The notes beneath the pieces are model-generated. The model saw nothing but the letters and a program-made list of their open reading frames with translations. It was not told the origin of the DNA and made no database searches. A stretch of 64,000 nt of DNA from Acanthopleura granulata (taxonomy: Eukaryota; Mollusca; Polyplacophora; Chitonida; Chitonidae), in assembly GCA_016165875.1 (NCBI GenBank), contig JABBOT010000014.1:1-64000 (forward strand). The letters are read 5' to 3'. Positions 26,448-37,900 of this stretch are shown here, piece by piece (within the stretch, counting starts at the first letter, position 1; every line of letters begins with the position of its first letter). The position numbers were made by a program, and so were the translations under genes.

Positions 26448-27040
26448 GTCCATTTCATTTTCCGTCCTATGCGTATGAGACACTTGGGAACCCATGTGTT
26501 CTTGCATCTGAGCGAAGTGCTTATGTTATTTCATGGCCACAGACTAGGGCTATGGAAAAACAGAACTTTAGCTCCTTTCATTGCGTATAATTTTGAACTT
26601 GACCGGATGTGGATTCTATTTTTCAAAATCTATGTTCTTCGACTCTTGCCAAGGGATTCCAAAAAGAGAGAAAAGCAAATAATGCCCTAAGTTCCTTGAC
26701 CCAATTCGTTAACGCATTGGTTGGTGACTACAGCTCAACCAGGGAAGAGACATTGGTTTTTTTCTTTGGTTTTCTTATCACATTAGCCAAATTGTATCAT
26801 GGATCTGCTGTACAATCATGCGGTTAATAAACAATGAATTCTTTCAGCTGAATGAAATGATAGTATGCTATTTAACTATCACAGAAGACAAATATTAAAA
26901 CAGTCATTTCATTCATTTTTTCCCTTCTTTAAGGAATCATCAGCTCTCTACTCTTTATCATTCAAAATGTGTTTTATTCGAGTATTGATAAAGGCAGGTC
27001 ATGAAAGTTGACAAAAAACAAAGTAGACTGAAACAACCAA

Positions 27041-27089
<49 letters not shown>

Positions 27090-27114
27090 TGTGGTTCAAG
27101 CCCACCCGGGGACG
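27041..27114 (+). tRNA. tRNA-Asn(GTT), T-stem variant
   Basis: Only change is TGTGG for GGTGG, opening the first T-stem pair. Confidence 0.87.
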
Positions 27115-27757
27115 GTCCATTTCATTTTCCATCGCATGCGTAAGAGACACTTGGGAACCCATGTGTTCTTGCATCTGAGGGAAGTGCTTATGTTATTTCA
27201 TGGCCACAGACTAGGGCAGGGGGAAAATAGCCCTTTAGCTCCTTTCATTGCGTATATTTTTCAAAATCTATGTTCTTCGACTCTTGCCAAGGGACTCCAA
27301 AAAGAGACAAAAGCAAAAAATGCCTTAGGTTCCATCACGCAATTCGTTAGCGCATTGGTTGGTGACTACAGCTACACCAGGGAAGACACATTGGTTTTTT
27401 TCTTTGGTTTTCTTACTCCATTAGCCTAATTGTATCATGCATCTGCTGCACAATCCTGCGGTTGATAAACAGTGAATTCATCCAGCTGAATGAAATGATA
27501 TTATGCTATTTAACTATCACAGAGAAGAAAAATTAAAACAGTCATTTCATTTATTCCTTCCCTTCTTTTACGCCTCATCAGCTCTCTACTCTTTATCATT
27601 CCAAAATATAAGCAAATATTTTTTATTTCATTACATTCCCTGTCTTTTTTACGCCTCATTAGCTATGTATTCTTTGTCATTCAAACTGTGTTTTATTCGA
27701 GTATTGATAAAGCCAGGTCATGAAAGTTGACCAAACAAAGTAGATTGAAACAACCAA

Positions 27758-27831
<74 letters not shown>
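27758..27831 (+). tRNA. tRNA-Asn(GTT)
   Basis: Consensus; twin of 25587. Confidence 0.96.
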
Positions 27832-28544
27832 GTCCATTTCATTTTACTTGTCAACTGTTTTCCGTCCTATGCGTATGAGACACTTGAGAACCCATGTGTT
27901 CTTGCATCTGAGCGAAGTGCTTATGTTATTTCATGGCCACAGACTAGGGCTATGGGAAAACAGAACTTTAGCTCCTTTCATTGCGTATAATTTTGAACTT
28001 GACCGGATGTGGATTCTATTTTTCAAAATCTATGTACTTCGACTCTTGCGAAGGGATTCCAAAAAGAGACAAGAGCAAATAATGCCTTAAGTTCCATCAC
28101 GCAATTCGTAAGCGTATTGGTTGGTGACTACGGCTCAACCAGGGAAGACACATTGGTTTTTTTCCTTGGTTTTCTTACCCCATTAGCCTAATTGTATCAT
28201 GCAACTGCTGCACAATCATGCGTTGGTTGGTGACTACGGCTCAACCAGGGAAGACACATTGGTTTTTTCCTTGGGTTTTCCTATCCCATTAGCCCAATTG
28301 TATCATGCATCTGCTGCACAATCATGCGGTTGATAAACAATGAATTCTTCCAGCTGAATGAAATGATATTATGCTATTTAACTATCACAGAGAAGAAAAA
28401 TTAAAACAGTCATTTCATTCATTTCTTCCCTTCTTTAAGGAATCATCAGGTCTCTACTCTTTATCATTGAAATTGTGTTTTATTCGAGTATTGATAAAGC
28501 CAGGTCATGAAAGATGACAATACAAAGTAGATTGAAACAACCAA

Positions 28545-28586
<42 letters not shown>

Positions 28587-28618
28587 GAAGGTTTGTGGTT
28601 CAATCCCACCCGGGGACG
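28545..28618 (+). tRNA. tRNA-Asn(GTT), T-stem variant
   Basis: Carries the same three changes as the copy at 26374. Confidence 0.8.
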
Positions 28619-29211
28619 GTCCATTTCATTTTCCGTCCTATGCGTATGAGACACTTGGGAACCCATGTGTTCTTGCATCTGAGCGAAGTGCTTATGTTAT
28701 TTCATGGCCACAGACTAGGGCTATGGAAAAACAGAACTTTAGCTCCTTTCATTGCGTATAATTTTGAACTTGACCGGATGTGGATTCTATTTTTCAAAAT
28801 CTATGTTCTTCGACTCTTGCCAAGGGATTCCAAAAAGAGAGAAAAGCAAATAATGCCCTAAGTTCCTTGACCCAATTCGTTAACGCATTGGTTGGTGACT
28901 ACAGCTCAACCAGGGAAGAGACATTGGTTTTTTTCTTTGGTTTTCTTATCACATTAGCCAAATTGTATCATGGATCTGCTGTACAATCATGCGGTTAATA
29001 AACAATGAATTCTTTCAGCTGAATGAAATGATAGTATGCTATTTAACTATCACAGAAGACAAATATTAAAACAGTCATTTCATTCATTTTTTCCCTTCTT
29101 TAAGGAATCATCAGCTCTCTACTCTTTATCATTCAAAATGTGTTTTATTCGAGTATTGATAAAGGCAGGTCATGAAAGTTGACAAAAAACAAAGTAGACT
29201 GAAACAACCAA

Positions 29212-29260
<49 letters not shown>

Positions 29261-29285
29261 TGTGGTTCAAGCCCACCCGGGGACG
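29212..29285 (+). tRNA. tRNA-Asn(GTT), T-stem variant
   Basis: Carries the same change as the copy at 27041. Confidence 0.87.
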
Positions 29286-30191
29286 GTCCATTTCATTTTC
29301 CATCGCATGCGTAAGAGACACTTGGGAACCCATGTGTTCTTGCATCTGAGGGAAGTGCTTATGTTATTTCATGGCCACAGACTAGGGCAGGGGGAAAATA
29401 GCCCTTTAGCTCCTTTCATTGCGTATATTTTTCAAAATCTATGTTCTTCGACTCTTGCCAAGGGACTCCAAAAAGAGACAAAAGCAAAAAATGCCTTAGG
29501 TTCCATCACGCAATTCGTTAGCGCATTGGTTGGTGACTACAGCTACACCAGGGAAGACACATTGGTTTTTTTCTTTGGTTTTCTTACTCCATTAGCCTAA
29601 TTGTATCATGCATCTGCTGCACAATCCTGCGGTTGATAAACAGTGAAATCTTGTGTTCTATCATCTGAGCGAAGTGCTTTTCTTTTTTCATGGCCACAGG
29701 CTAGGACAGCTGAAAAACAGCCCTTTAGCTCCTTTTATTGCGTATAATTTTGAACGTACACGGGTGTGGCTTGTACTTTTCAAAATCTATGTTCTTCGAC
29801 TCTTGTCAAGGGACGCCAAAAAGAGACAAAAGCAAGTAATGCCTTCAGTTCTATCAGGCAATTCGTTAGCGTATTTGTTGGTGACTACGGCTCAACCAAG
29901 ACACATTGGTTTTTTTCTTTGGTTTTCTTACCCCATTAGCCTAATTGTATCATGCATCTGCTGCACAATCCTGCGGTTGATAAACAGTGAAATCTTCCAG
30001 CTGAATGAAATGATATTATGCTATTTAACTATCACAGAAAACAAATATTAAAACAGTCATTTCATTCATTTCTTCCCTTCTTTAAGGAATCATCAGCTCT
30101 GTACTCTTTATCATTCAAACTGTGTTTTATTCGAGTATTGATAAAGCCAGGTCATGAAAGTTGACCAAACAAAGTAGATTGAAACAATCAA

Positions 30192-30265
<74 letters not shown>
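30192..30265 (+). tRNA. tRNA-Asn(GTT)
   Basis: Consensus; the last perfect copy toward the right end. Confidence 0.96.
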
Positions 30266-30872
30266 GTCCATTTCATTTTACTTGTCAACTGTTTTCCGTC
30301 CTATGCGTATGAGACACTTGAGAACCCATGTGTTCTTGCATCTGAGCGAAGTGCTTATGTTATTTCATGGCCACAGACTAGGGCTGTGGAAAAACAGAAC
30401 TTTAGCTCCTTTCATTGCGTATAATTTTGAACTTGACCGGATGTGGATTCTATTTTTCAAAATCTATGTTCTTCGACTATTGCCAAGGGATTCCAAAAAG
30501 AGACAAGAGCAAATAATGCCTTAAGTTCCATCACGCAATTCGTTAACGCATTGGTTGGTGACTACGGCTCAACAAGGGAAGACACATTGGTTTTTTTCTT
30601 TATTTTTCTTACCCCAGTAGCACAATTGTATCATGCATCTGCTGCACAATCATGCGGTTGATAAACAATGAATTCTTCCAGCTGAATGAAATGATATTAT
30701 GCTATTTAACTATCACAGAGAAGAAAAATTAAAACAGACATTTCATTCATTTCTTCCCTTCTTTTACCCCTCATCAGCTCTCTACTCTTTATCATTGAAA
30801 TTGTGTTTTATTCGAGTATTGATAAAGCCAGGTCATGAAAGTTGACCAAACAAAGTAGATTGAAACAACCAA

Positions 30873-30921
<49 letters not shown>

Positions 30922-30946
30922 TGTGGTTGAAGCCCACCCGGGGACG
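30873..30946 (+). pseudogene. tRNA-Asn(GTT), B box mutated
   Basis: TGTGG in the T-stem and TTGAAGC in the T-loop. The invariant C of TTC is lost, damaging both the B box and tertiary folding. Confidence 0.75.
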
Positions 30947-31188
30947 TCCATTTTATTTTCCGTCCTATGCGTATGAGACACTTGGGAACCCATGTGTTGT
31001 TGCATCTGAGCGAAGTGCTTATGTTATTTCATGGCCACAGACTAGGACAGGGGAAAAACAGCACTTTAGCTCCTGTCATTGCGTATAATTTTGAACCTGA
31101 CCGGCTGTGGATTATATTTTTCAAAATCTATCTTCTTCGACTCTTGCCAAGGGACTCCAAAGAGACAGAAAGGCAAATAATGCCTTAA

Positions 31189-31261
31189 GTTCCATCAAGC
31201 TATCCGTTAGCGGGTTGGGCTGTTTGCCCATTGGTTGGTGACTACGGCTCAACCAGGGAAG
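31189..31261 (+). pseudogene. Fossil second tRNA-Asn in the spacer, anticodon arm kept
   Basis: Spacer sequence collinear with the tRNA. CCGTTAGCGGGTT matches CGGTTAGCGCGTT, and the arm GGGCTGTTTGCCC keeps a stem and loop CTGTTTG with GTT at the anticodon position. GGTTGGTG and CCAGGG follow in the right places. Elsewhere in the array the central 16 nt are missing. Confidence 0.75.
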
Positions 31262-31636
31262 ACACATTGGTTTTTTTTCTTCTGTTTTCTTACCCCATTA
31301 GCGCAATTGTATCATGCATCTGCTGCACAATCCTGCGGTTGATAAACAATTAATTCTCCCACCTGAATGAAATGATAGTATGCTATTCAACTATCGCAGA
31401 GAAGAAAAATTAAAACAGTCATTTCATTCATTTCTTCCCTTCTTTTACGCCTCATCAGCTCTCTACTCTTTATCATTCTCAAAAATAATAAAATATTTTT
31501 TTATTTCATTCCCTTCCGTGTCTTTTTTACGCCTCGTCAGCTCTGTACTGTTTATCATTCAAATTGTGTATTATTCGAGTATTGCTAAAGCCAGGTCCTG
31601 AAAGTTGACAAAAACAAAGTAGGTTGGAAAAACCAA

Positions 31637-31643
31637 GTCTCCT

Positions 31644-31710
<67 letters not shown>
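31637..31710 (+). tRNA. tRNA-Asn(GTT), acceptor mismatch
   Basis: G7 to T (GTCTCCT) opens the last acceptor pair; otherwise consensus. Function uncertain. Confidence 0.8.
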
Positions 31711-32221
31711 GCGTATTTCATTTTCCTTGTCAACTGTTTTACGTCCTACGCGTATCAGACACTTGGGAACCCATGTGTTCATGCATCTGAGCGAAGTGCT
31801 TATGTTATTTCATGGCCACAGACTAGGACAGGGGAAAAACACCACTTTAGCTCCTTTCAAATAATGCCTTAAGTTCCATCACGCAATTCGTTAGCGCATT
31901 GGTTGGTGACTACGGCTCAACCAGGGAAAAAATCCTGGTTTTTTTCTTTGGTTTTCTTACCCCATTAGCACAATTGTATCATGCATCTGCTACACAGTCA
32001 AGCGGTTGATAAACAATGAATTCTTCCACTTGAATGAAATGATATTATGCTATTTAACTATCACAGAGAAGAAAAATTAAAACAGTCATTTCAATCATTC
32101 CTTCCCTTCTTTAACGCCTCATCAGCTCTCTACTCTTTATCATTCAAATTGTTTATTATTCGAGTATTGTTAAAGCCAGGTCATGAAAGTGGACAAAAAC
32201 AAAGTAGATTGAAACAACCAA

Positions 32222-32295
32222 GTCTCTGTGGGGCAATCGGTTAGCACGTTCGGCTGTTAACCGAAACGTTGGTGGTTCAAGCCCACCCGGGGACG
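32222..32295 (+). pseudogene. tRNA-Asn(GTT), D-arm damaged
   Basis: The D-stem reads GGGC with GCAC, and the variable loop has G to C. The A box is altered. Likely decayed. Confidence 0.75.
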
Positions 32296-32531
32296 GTCCA
32301 TTTCATTTTACTTGTCAACTGTTTTCCGTCCTATGCGTATGAGACACTTGGGAACCCATGTGTTCTTGCATCTGAGGGAAGTGCTTATGTTATTTCATGA
32401 CCACAGACTAGGACAGGGGAAAAACAGCACTTTAGCTCCTTTCATTGCGTATAATTTTGAACCTGACCGGCTGTGGATTGTATTTTTCAAAATCTATGTT
32501 CTTCGACTCTTGCCAAGGGACTCCAAAAAGA

Positions 32532-32940
32532 GTACACTGGAACATGTCTTTCTTATGGATATACAACTTTTTGGTTTATTTTCACGACGTTTCGATGTAG
32601 ATACTAACATCGTTTTCAAGTGAGTGAAATTAAGACATCAACACTCTTAAATATAGTAGAGGTACAAGTGTCAACATGTAGAACAATATTCAAATGGGAT
32701 TAGGCTCGATGGGGTTCCAGGTCAGTTTGGAGGATTAATAGGTCATAAGCTGAGGGAAGGTAAATCCCTTGATCTCTGGTGAGGCTAGGCTTTAATCTCT
32801 TAATCTGGATGGCGTCTTGTAGTTTACGCTTTTTCCAGTTGGGTTGATTAGAGTTTAGTGTTCTGATAGTGTTCCATTGGATGTTGTGGTGTGGGTTTTC
32901 TTGGATGTGGTCACTAATGGCGAATTTGGAATCAGATTTC
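32532..32940 (-). mobile_element. Penelope-like element, 3' fragment in the array
   Basis: The sequence matches the 3' end of the longer Penelope copy at 43467-45123, sharing CTTATGGATATACAA, CACGACGTTTCGAT and the stretch around TGGGGTTCCAGGTC. It interrupts the array spacer, with CCAAAAAGAG on both sides as a probable target duplication. It is 5' truncated and has no intact coding sequence. Confidence 0.8.
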
Positions 32941-32989
32941 CAAAAAGAGACTCTTATCCAAAAAGAGACAAAAGCAAATAATGCCTTAA

Positions 32990-33063
32990 GTTCCATTACG
33001 CAATTCGTTAGCGGGTTGAGCTGTTAGCGCATTGGTTGGTGACTACAGCTCAACCAGGGAAGA
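32990..33063 (+). pseudogene. Fossil second tRNA-Asn in the spacer, full length
   Basis: Aligned by eye to tRNA positions 11-74 without a gap, about 45 of 64 bases agree. The matches include CGCAAT, GTTAGCG, GCTGTTA (anticodon GTT) and GGTTGGTG. Short versions, missing GGTTGAGCTGTTAGCG between two TTAGCG-like repeats, occur in nearly every other unit. Confidence 0.75.
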
Positions 33064-33438
33064 CACATTGGTTTTTTTCTTTGGTTTTCTTACCCCATTA
33101 GCGCCATTGTATCATGCCCCTGCTGCACAATCCTGCGGTTGATAAACAATGAATTCTTTCACCTGAATGAAATGATATTAGGCTATTTAACTATCACAGA
33201 GAAGAAAAATTAAAACAGTCATTTCATTCATTTCTTCCCTTCTTTTACGCCTCATCAACTCTCTACTCTTTATCTTTCAAAAAAAATATTAAAATAGTTA
33301 TTTATTTCATTTCCTTCCGTGTCTTTTTTACGCCTCATCAGCTCTGTACTCTTTATCATTCAAATTGTGTATTATTCGAGTATTGCTAAAGCCAGGTCAT
33401 GAAAGTTGACAAAAACAACTTGAATTTGAAGCCACCAA

Positions 33439-33512
33439 GTCTCCGTGGCGCAATCAGTTAACGCGTTCGGCTGTTAACCGAAAGGTTCGTGGTTCAAGCC
33501 CACCAGGGGACG
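33439..33512 (+). pseudogene. tRNA-Asn(GTT), last copy, decayed
   Basis: Changes lie in the D-loop and D-stem (CAGTTAACGC), the T-stem (CGTGG) and the acceptor (CAGGGGAC). It is the outermost copy on this side. Confidence 0.8.
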
Positions 33513-33642
33513 GTTTATTTCATTTTCCTTGTCAACTGTTTTCCGTCCTATGCGTATGAGACACTTGGGGGACCATGTGTTCATGCATCTGAGCGAAATG
33601 GTTATGTTATTTCATGGCCACAGGCAAGGGCAGAAGAGAGAG

Positions 33643-33962
33643 GGTGTTGACCTAGGTGGAGTGAAGACGTGTTTTTTCAGCTCGCTTCTAAGCCATCAGT
33701 GTGCAACAACACGTTTTAGTTTTGTTCCCTTTTGCGTGAATCCGGACTCCAAAGAGTGATATCTCGTTGAGTCGACATTTAGAAAGTGGGCTGCTGCCCT
33801 GCAGCGGCTACAGGTATATCTAGACCAGTTCCGTTTTTGACTGCGAGCAGGCCTTTGAGAACTCTGCCTGTGGCCATATCTACCAGGAACAGCTCTGTAT
33901 TGTCTACGGTAGTGCAGAGGGACTTTATTGCTGTGCTAGGTGGGAGAATAAATATAATGAGT
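33643..33962. other. Unassigned stretch between array and LINE remains
   Basis: Array similarity ends near 33642, after CACAGGCAAGGGCAG. The following 320 bp match nothing else in the window, and I recognise no gene. A frame at 33786-33968 has no family features. Confidence 0.5.
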
Positions 33963-34674
33963 GAATGAATGATTTTGGCTTACCGCCACATTGGCAATAT
34001 CTCAGCAATATAGTGGCGAGAACATTTTCAAATCAGGAAGCGTTGAATAGTATTCGACATGATGGATAATCATTCAACATTCATCATTCAAAAGACGAAC
34101 TTTTTTTTAAACCAGTTAATAAAGTAACTGTCAGTTAAAAGTGGAAAACCACAATTGTTTTGTATTTTATACAACTAAAAATATATACATATATATATAA
34201 ACTATATTCTATAACACAGGTCAACAGCCTTCAAAAAATTAATCACAGCATCGCCAGCGACGCTGGTAAATAAATCAAAAAGATAGAGTTGACTGTACAG
34301 AATCTTTGCCGAATATGAGCAAAGTCCACAAAGTCAACAAGGCTATGCTTGATGCCGTATTGTGCATCACATCCAACACACTCGGGATAACTGCTCCGAT
34401 CCAGGATAAAACTGTGTGTCAAACGAGAATGCCCAACACGGCATCTTGTTAAAACCACTTGGTCTCTACGAGACATACCAAAAGTATAAGAGTCATAGCC
34501 TATGACAGGGTGAATGGCATGCAGTTTGTTATCGACCTGTAGGTCCCATTCGTGCAGGTCCCATTCATCCCGCCAAAGGCGACAAATGTATTTAAGAATA
34601 TCAGATTTAAAATCAGTATAAGGAATTTTAATCTTAGATATGGGTTTACTAAGAGCAGCTGTCGCTTCCCTGTC
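33963..34674 (-). mobile_element. 5'-truncated I/Nimb-like LINE fragment
   Basis: On the - strand it encodes the last part of an ORF2 (DQVVLTRCRVGHSRLTH), diverged from the two longer copies, then a 3' end with GGCAATATCTCAGC and a short (ATTC)n tail at 33963. Its 5' edge abuts the tail of the next copy at 34675. Confidence 0.8.
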
Positions 34675-34909
34675 TGAATGAATGAATGCTTATGGCTTAA
34701 CGCCACATCGGCAATATCTCAGCCATATCGTGGCGACAATAAGGTGGAAACACGAGACAGTTCAGGTTTTCGATAGTGACATGAGAACATTAAAAACAAA
34801 CCAAAAACGTACGGACATGATTAAAATCAGGTAAGAAAACCAAAACAGGTAAAACTCGAAAACCAGCATATTAAGGATGTTTAATGACAAGTATTTATGA
34901 AAATAAAAT

Positions 34910-37900
34910 TTATATTTTATGATATAGGCCAATGGTCTTCAAATATTTTATGACAGCGTCGCCAGCGATGCTGTCAAACAAATCATATATGGGGTTTACT
35001 CTGTAGAATCTTTGCCGCACATGGGCACACAGTCAATCAGGATATGTTTGATACCGCATTCAGCACCACATCCAACACACTAGGGAGCACTGCTCCCATC
35101 CAGGATAAAATTGTGTGTTAGACGAGAATGCCCAACACGGCATCTTGTTAAAACCACTTGGTCTATACGAGACATACCCAGTGTATAAGAGTTATGGCCA
35201 ATGACAGGGTGAATAGCGTGCAGTTTATTACAAACCTCCAAGTCCCATTCATCCTGCCAAAGGCGACGAATATACTTAAGAATATTAGATTTAAAGTCAG
35301 TATAAGGGATTTTAAGTTTTGATACGGCTTTATTTAGGGCAGCCTTTGCCTCCCTGTCCACGACTGTGTTCCCATGGATACCAATATGGCTTGGTATCCA
35401 TACAGAATATAATATATCTGACTCTTTTAATCAATTTTCTATGTAAGGCTAAAACTTCCAGAATAAGCGGGTTTTTGAATTTATTATTCTGCATTGCCAA
35501 AAGGCAGGGGAGCGAGTCACTGCATATCATTGCCCTCTGGGCGAAACATATGATAAGGCCAGGAGTATAGCCCTGGCTTCTGCAGAAAAGATAGACGATG
35601 AAGACGGAAGACGAAGAGAAGAGACCCGCTGTTCTAAGACAGCCGCAGCCGCAACCCTGTCCCCATCCTTCGACCCGTCAGTGTATATAAATTTACAATT
35701 TGGATAATTAGCCTTAATTTAAGCCAAAGTTTGTTGAATTATAAGAGGATTTGTATTCGATTTATTATGTTGGCGTAGAGCAAATATTAGTTTAGGTTGT
35801 GGAAGAAGCCAGGGAGGAGACTCCGGAAAAGATACCGGAGCTATCTCCTCTAGCTTGATGTGAGATTCCACGACATGGTCCCGTATACGAAGACCGAACG
35901 GAGGGATCTTGTTGGGACATTTAGCATATTTGTCTACATATGATGGATTGAAAACACAGTCGTGGGCAGGGTTTGTTGGGTGAGCTTTAAGCTTTGTTGC
36001 ATGCTGAAGGCTGAGTTTTATACGCCTGTGGTATGAGGAAGACCCATTAGCCTCTACGTATAAACTGTCTACTGGTGAGGTTCTAAAGGCACCAAGGCTG
36101 AGCCTCAGACCTTGGTGATGGACCGGATCCAACATTTTAAGATATGATTTCCTAGCGGAACCATAAATGATGAACCCATAGTCCCATTTAGACCTCACCA
36201 GAGAACGATATAAATTAAGTAAAACAGATCGGTCAGCACCCCAATCGGTGCTAGGCACGACCTTAATTATATCGAGAGACTTTATACATTTAGCTTTAAG
36301 CGTTTTTATGTGAGGTATAAAAGATAGCTTACTATCGAATATAACCGATAAAAATTTATTTTCCCCAACAATCTTCACTGGTTCACCACAAAATTTAAGC
36401 TCAGGGTCTAGATGAAGTTTACGTTTATTATAGAAATGCATACGGACTGTTTTAGAAGTAGAAAATCTAAAGCCATTGGTAACTGCCCATTTCTCGATCT
36501 TATTGAGAAAAAGCTGCAGTTGCCGCTCGATGTTATTCATATTTCTCGCCCGGTAACATATCAGAAAATCATCTACATATAAACAACCCTTGGTTCCAGA
36601 TGTTAATGTTTGGGCCAAGCTATTAATTTTTATGCTGTGTTGGTGAAAAGGATGCTGCCCTGGGGCACACCCATCTCTTGCTCATAAGAGTCGGAAAGAG
36701 TGGACCCCACCCGTACATTAAACTGACGATATGATAAAAATTTGGATATAAATATAGGTAATCGACCTTTCAGGCCCATATCCGCGAGGTCTTTTAAAAT
36801 ACCATATTTCCATGTGGTGTGGTAGACCTTTTTAAGGTCAAAAAATACTGACACCAAATGTTCATTATTAATAAAACCATGGCGAATAAAACTTTCAAGT
36901 CGAACAAGGTGATCCACTGTGGATCTACCTTGACGAAAACCACATTGGATATTAGATAGTAACTTGTTGGTTTCAAGAAACCAAACAAGTCTGTCATTTA
37001 TCATCCGTTCCATAGTCTTACAGACGCAACTGATAAGAGCTATGGGACGGTAATTATTTGGATCAGTATGATCCTTAGCCGGTTTGGGAACCGGGATAAT
37101 ACATGCCTCCCTCCATGAGGGTGGAAAATTACCAATTATCCAAATATCGTTCAATAAGTCCAAGAGAGTCTCAAGTGGTTCAGGTGGTAAATGGTTCAGA
37201 AATTTATAATATAAATTATCAGGACCACATGCAGTATCATGTGCCTTTCTCAGTGCAGTTTTTAGTTCATCGATATTAAAAGGACGATTATAATCCTTAA
37301 TGTTTTTAGAAGAAAAGGGCAATTTCATTTTCTCCTTCTGGTTTTTGATATGCTGAAATTCTGAAGTATAATTCTCAGAAGAAGATTTTTTAGAAATTGA
37401 TTCCGCTAATTTATTTGCTATATCGGATGGAGAAGTTAGTATGTTATCTCCATCTTTCAAGTGCTGGACTTTTGCTTTGTTATTTTTGCCCTTAAGTTTC
37501 TGAACCATATTCCAGACCTTACGCATGGGTGTTTTAGACGTCATGCCTGAAACGGAGATCCGCCAACAAGATCGTCTCTTGAACTTAAGTAATCGGCGGG
37601 CCTTAGCTCCAAGAATACGAATCTGCTTTAAATTATTATCAGTAGCACAATGATTGAATTTGCGTTCGGTCCTTTTACGGTAATTTATGGCTTTACGACA
37701 GTCATTGTCGTACCAGGGTTTACTTTTGGATTTTGGTCTGGTCGAGGTCTTAGGGATAGTTCTATCTGCAGCTCGTAATATAAGCTGATTAAATTTAAAT
37801 ATAGGGTCATCTGCTGTATTGAGAGTCTGTGGAGTGATATCAGCCTCACAGAACATCTCAAATGCCATCCAATCTGCTTTATCGAACTTCCACCTAGCTA

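Larger units (their letters stand above)
25275..27445 (+). repeat. 2,171-bp tandem duplication, copy A
   Basis: Contains the tRNA loci 25587, 26374 and 27041. All landmarks and translated stretches I compared are identical at +2,171 bp. Confidence 0.9.
27446..29616 (+). repeat. 2,171-bp tandem duplication, copy B
   Basis: Contains 27758, 28545 and 29212. I noticed no difference from copy A, so it is very recent or an assembly duplication. Confidence 0.9.
2331..33642 (+). repeat. 31-kb tandem array of tRNA-Asn units
   Basis: Thirty-five tRNA-Asn loci lie head to tail on the + strand, 570 to 1475 bp apart. Each unit has, in order: the 74-nt tRNA; a short run to a TTTT stop signal; a conserved spacer (recognisable by ATGGCCACAGACTAGGG and CAAAATCTATGTTCTTCGAC); a decayed tRNA-Asn relic (ACGCAATTCGTTAGCGCATT); a T-rich stretch; and a flank ending TTGACCAAACAAAGTAGA plus about 14 nt before the next tRNA. 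A long form of the flank carries an extra segment of about 80-120 bp (TTTTACGCCTCATTAGCTCT). Interspersed shorter units lack the tRNA. The right end (31-33.6 kb) is more diverged than the interior. The array stops near 33642, and its left end is the LINE insertion. I see no protein gene: frames that recur in the units merely repeat with the unit. Confidence 0.95.

Noticed and set aside
2331..33642. CRISPR-like reading of the regular repeats
   Set aside because: Units of several hundred bp with tRNA genes in a eukaryotic genome; no short repeat-spacer pattern.
2286..33759. Dozens of 60-130-codon frames recurring through the array (MVVQAHPGTVH, MSTVFRPMRMRHL and similar)
   Set aside because: They begin in or beside the tRNA, recur only because the unit recurs, overlap in several frames and vary in length with each indel. 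No family features.
33786..33968. 60-codon frame after the array
   Set aside because: No recognisable motif; it ends in the tail of a LINE fragment.
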